From Streptosporangium pseudovulgare (lineage in GTDB: Bacteria; Actinomycetota; Actinomycetes; Streptosporangiales; Streptosporangiaceae): 64,000 nt of DNA. This document shows, piece by piece, positions 63,114-64,000 of the stretch. The stretch's first letter is position 1; each line of letters begins with the position of its first letter. The stretch is taken from assembly GCF_014648055.1 (NCBI RefSeq), contig NZ_BMQJ01000013.1, forward strand, positions 124,001 to 188,000, given 5' to 3'. A program made the translations under genes and the position numbers. Below the pieces are notes generated by a model that searched no databases, had not been told where the DNA came from, and worked only from the letters and a program-made list of their open reading frames with translations.

Positions 63114-63941
63114 GTGTCGGTTTCCCCTTCCTCTCCCTATTCCGCTTCGCTGTCCCGTTCCGCCGTCGCCGGCAGGCTCCGCTCGGCCGGCTGCGTCTTC
63201 GCCGAGGACGAGGCGGACCTACTCATCTCCACCGCCCGCACCCCGGGCGACCTGGCCGCCATGGTGGAGCGGCGCGTCGCCGGGCTGCCGCTGGAACACG
63301 TCCTGGGCTGGGCGGAGTTCTGTGGCCTGCGCCTCGCCGTGGAGCCGGGGGTCTTCGTGCCGCGCCCCCGCTCGGAGTTCCTCATCCGCCAGGCCGCCGC
63401 CCTGGCCCGTCCCGGGGCGGTGGTGGTGGACCTGTGCTGCGGCTCCGGCGCACTGGGGGCCGCGCTGGCCGCCGCGCTGGGCCGGACCGAGCTGCACGCC
63501 GTCGACGTCGAGCCCGCCGCGGTGCGCTGCGCCCGCCGCAACCTCGCCCCCCTCGGCGGCCGGGTCCACCAGGGCGACCTGTACGGGCCGCTGCCGGAGG
63601 CGCTGCGCGGCCGCGTCGACGTCGTGATCGCCAGCCCGCCGTACGTGCCCACCGCGTCGATCGGGCTGCTGCCGCCGGAGGCCCGGCTGCACGAGCCGGC
63701 GGTGGCGCTGGACGGCGGCGCCGACGGGCTCGACGTCGCGCGGCGGGTCGCCGCCGGGGCGCCGCGGTGGCTGGCCCCGGGCGGATGCCTGCTCATCGAG
63801 ACCGGTGAGCGGCAGGCCGCGCCCGCCGCCGAGGCCGTCGCCGCCGCCGGGCTGGACGCCCGGGTGGCCTACTGCGAGGACTTCGACGCCACCGCCGTCA
63901 TCGGCACCGCCCCGGCGGCGGGGCGGAACGTGGCGAGGTAG
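63114..63941 (+). CDS. HemK/PrmC-related SAM-dependent methyltransferase (putative glutamine N5-methyltransferase)
   Basis: A 275-residue protein. N-terminal helices (AVAGRLRSAGCVFAEDEADL) are followed by the linker PLEHVLGWAEFCGLRLAVEP and the SAM-binding motif VVVDLCCGSGALGAALAAAL with acidic ELHAVDVEPAA. The catalytic NPPY loop of PrmC reads VIASPPYVPT, so the Asn is Ser, as in a PrmC-related actinobacterial subfamily. It may not methylate release factors. GTG 63114 is preferred to the upstream frame start at 63033 because GAAAGG lies 7 bases ahead. The last 59 bases of the window contain no further gene. Confidence 0.85.
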   Translation: MSVSPSSPYSASLSRSAVAGRLRSAGCVFAEDEADLLISTARTPGDLAAMVERRVAGLPLEHVLGWAEFCGLRLAVEPGVFVPRPRSEFLIRQAAALARPGAVVVDLCCGSGALGAALAAALGRTELHAVDVEPAAVRCARRNLAPLGGRVHQGDLYGPLPEALRGRVDVVIASPPYVPTASIGLLPPEARLHEPAVALDGGADGLDVARRVAAGAPRWLAPGGCLLIETGERQAAPAAEAVAAAGLDARVAYCEDFDATAVIGTAPAAGRNVAR

Positions 63942-64000
63942 ACGCTGGGCGGGACGTCGCGTGCCGCCGGTGCGCGGTGCGCGGCGTCCGTCGAGGGCGG

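Overview
The window is high-GC actinobacterial DNA. Start codons are often GTG, genes overlap by 4 bases (GTGA/ATGA), many secreted proteins carry signal peptides, and there are two cytochromes P450, LAL, LacI and TetR regulators and an ECF sigma factor. The gene content looks like a soil filamentous actinomycete, perhaps Streptosporangiaceae-like. That placement is an inference from style and content, not from a marker gene.

Layout of host DNA left of the transposon. 1-2.1 kb: tail of an F420-NADP reductase-like gene with an apparent frameshift, an NTF2-like protein and a serine recombinase. 2.4-5.1 kb: a TetR regulator with two palindromic operators, divergent from the N-terminal relic of a Vat-type acetyltransferase and an FAD monooxygenase. 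5.2-6.6 kb: a Pit phosphate transporter with a coupled small membrane protein. 6.7-13.8 kb: a dormancy (DevR/DosR-like) island with two P450s, a tandem universal stress protein, a PNPOx-fold protein, a DevR-like response regulator, an Rv1733c-like membrane protein, a DUF1918 protein and a CBS site-2 protease. GGGAC-N4-GTCCC-type boxes lie in five intergenic regions of this island. 13.9-24.5 kb: an operon of four large secreted proteins (an intact S8 protease, a propeller-like protein, a sedolisin homologue lacking its catalytic Ser, and an S8-associated protein without a catalytic domain), followed upstream by a LAL regulator. 24.7-31.0 kb: a GH35 beta-galactosidase with a sugar ABC importer and a divergent LacI repressor. 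31.4-35.8 kb: a secreted ricin-B-lectin protein and a DHA2 exporter with its TetR.

36,000-53,200 is a 17.2-kb Tn3-family transposon, defined here from the sequence. It has about 58-bp terminal inverted repeats beginning GGGGTCCCGG and an exact 5-bp target duplication (GAAAG) on both sides. It carries a tyrosine recombinase beside candidate resolution-site repeats, a broken tnpA, and cargo: an OmpR-type response regulator, a histidine kinase, a lipoprotein, two ABC ATPases with an FtsX-like permease, a secreted rubrerythrin-like protein, a PAP2-phosphatase/GT4-glycosyltransferase fusion, an acidic secreted protein and an SBF-family transporter. Two cargo promoters 8 kb apart share a 43-bp element at the same distance from a -10 box with almost no leader. 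This suggests that the transposon carries its own regulator and regulon, plausibly an envelope-stress or antimicrobial-response module.

Layout right of the transposon. 53.4-58.7 kb: a second DHA2 exporter, an ArsR-type regulator divergent from an aldo/keto reductase, a DGPF/YCII protein coupled to an ECF sigma factor that has lost its region 4, and a small XRE regulator. 58.9-60.3 kb: an XRE-PNPOx fusion and an Hsp20 with a weaker pair of DevR-like boxes. 60.4-62.7 kb: a TrkA/TrkH potassium system plus a small coupled membrane protein behind a possibly structured leader. 63.1-63.9 kb: a HemK/PrmC-related methyltransferase. No rRNA, tRNA or CRISPR array was seen.
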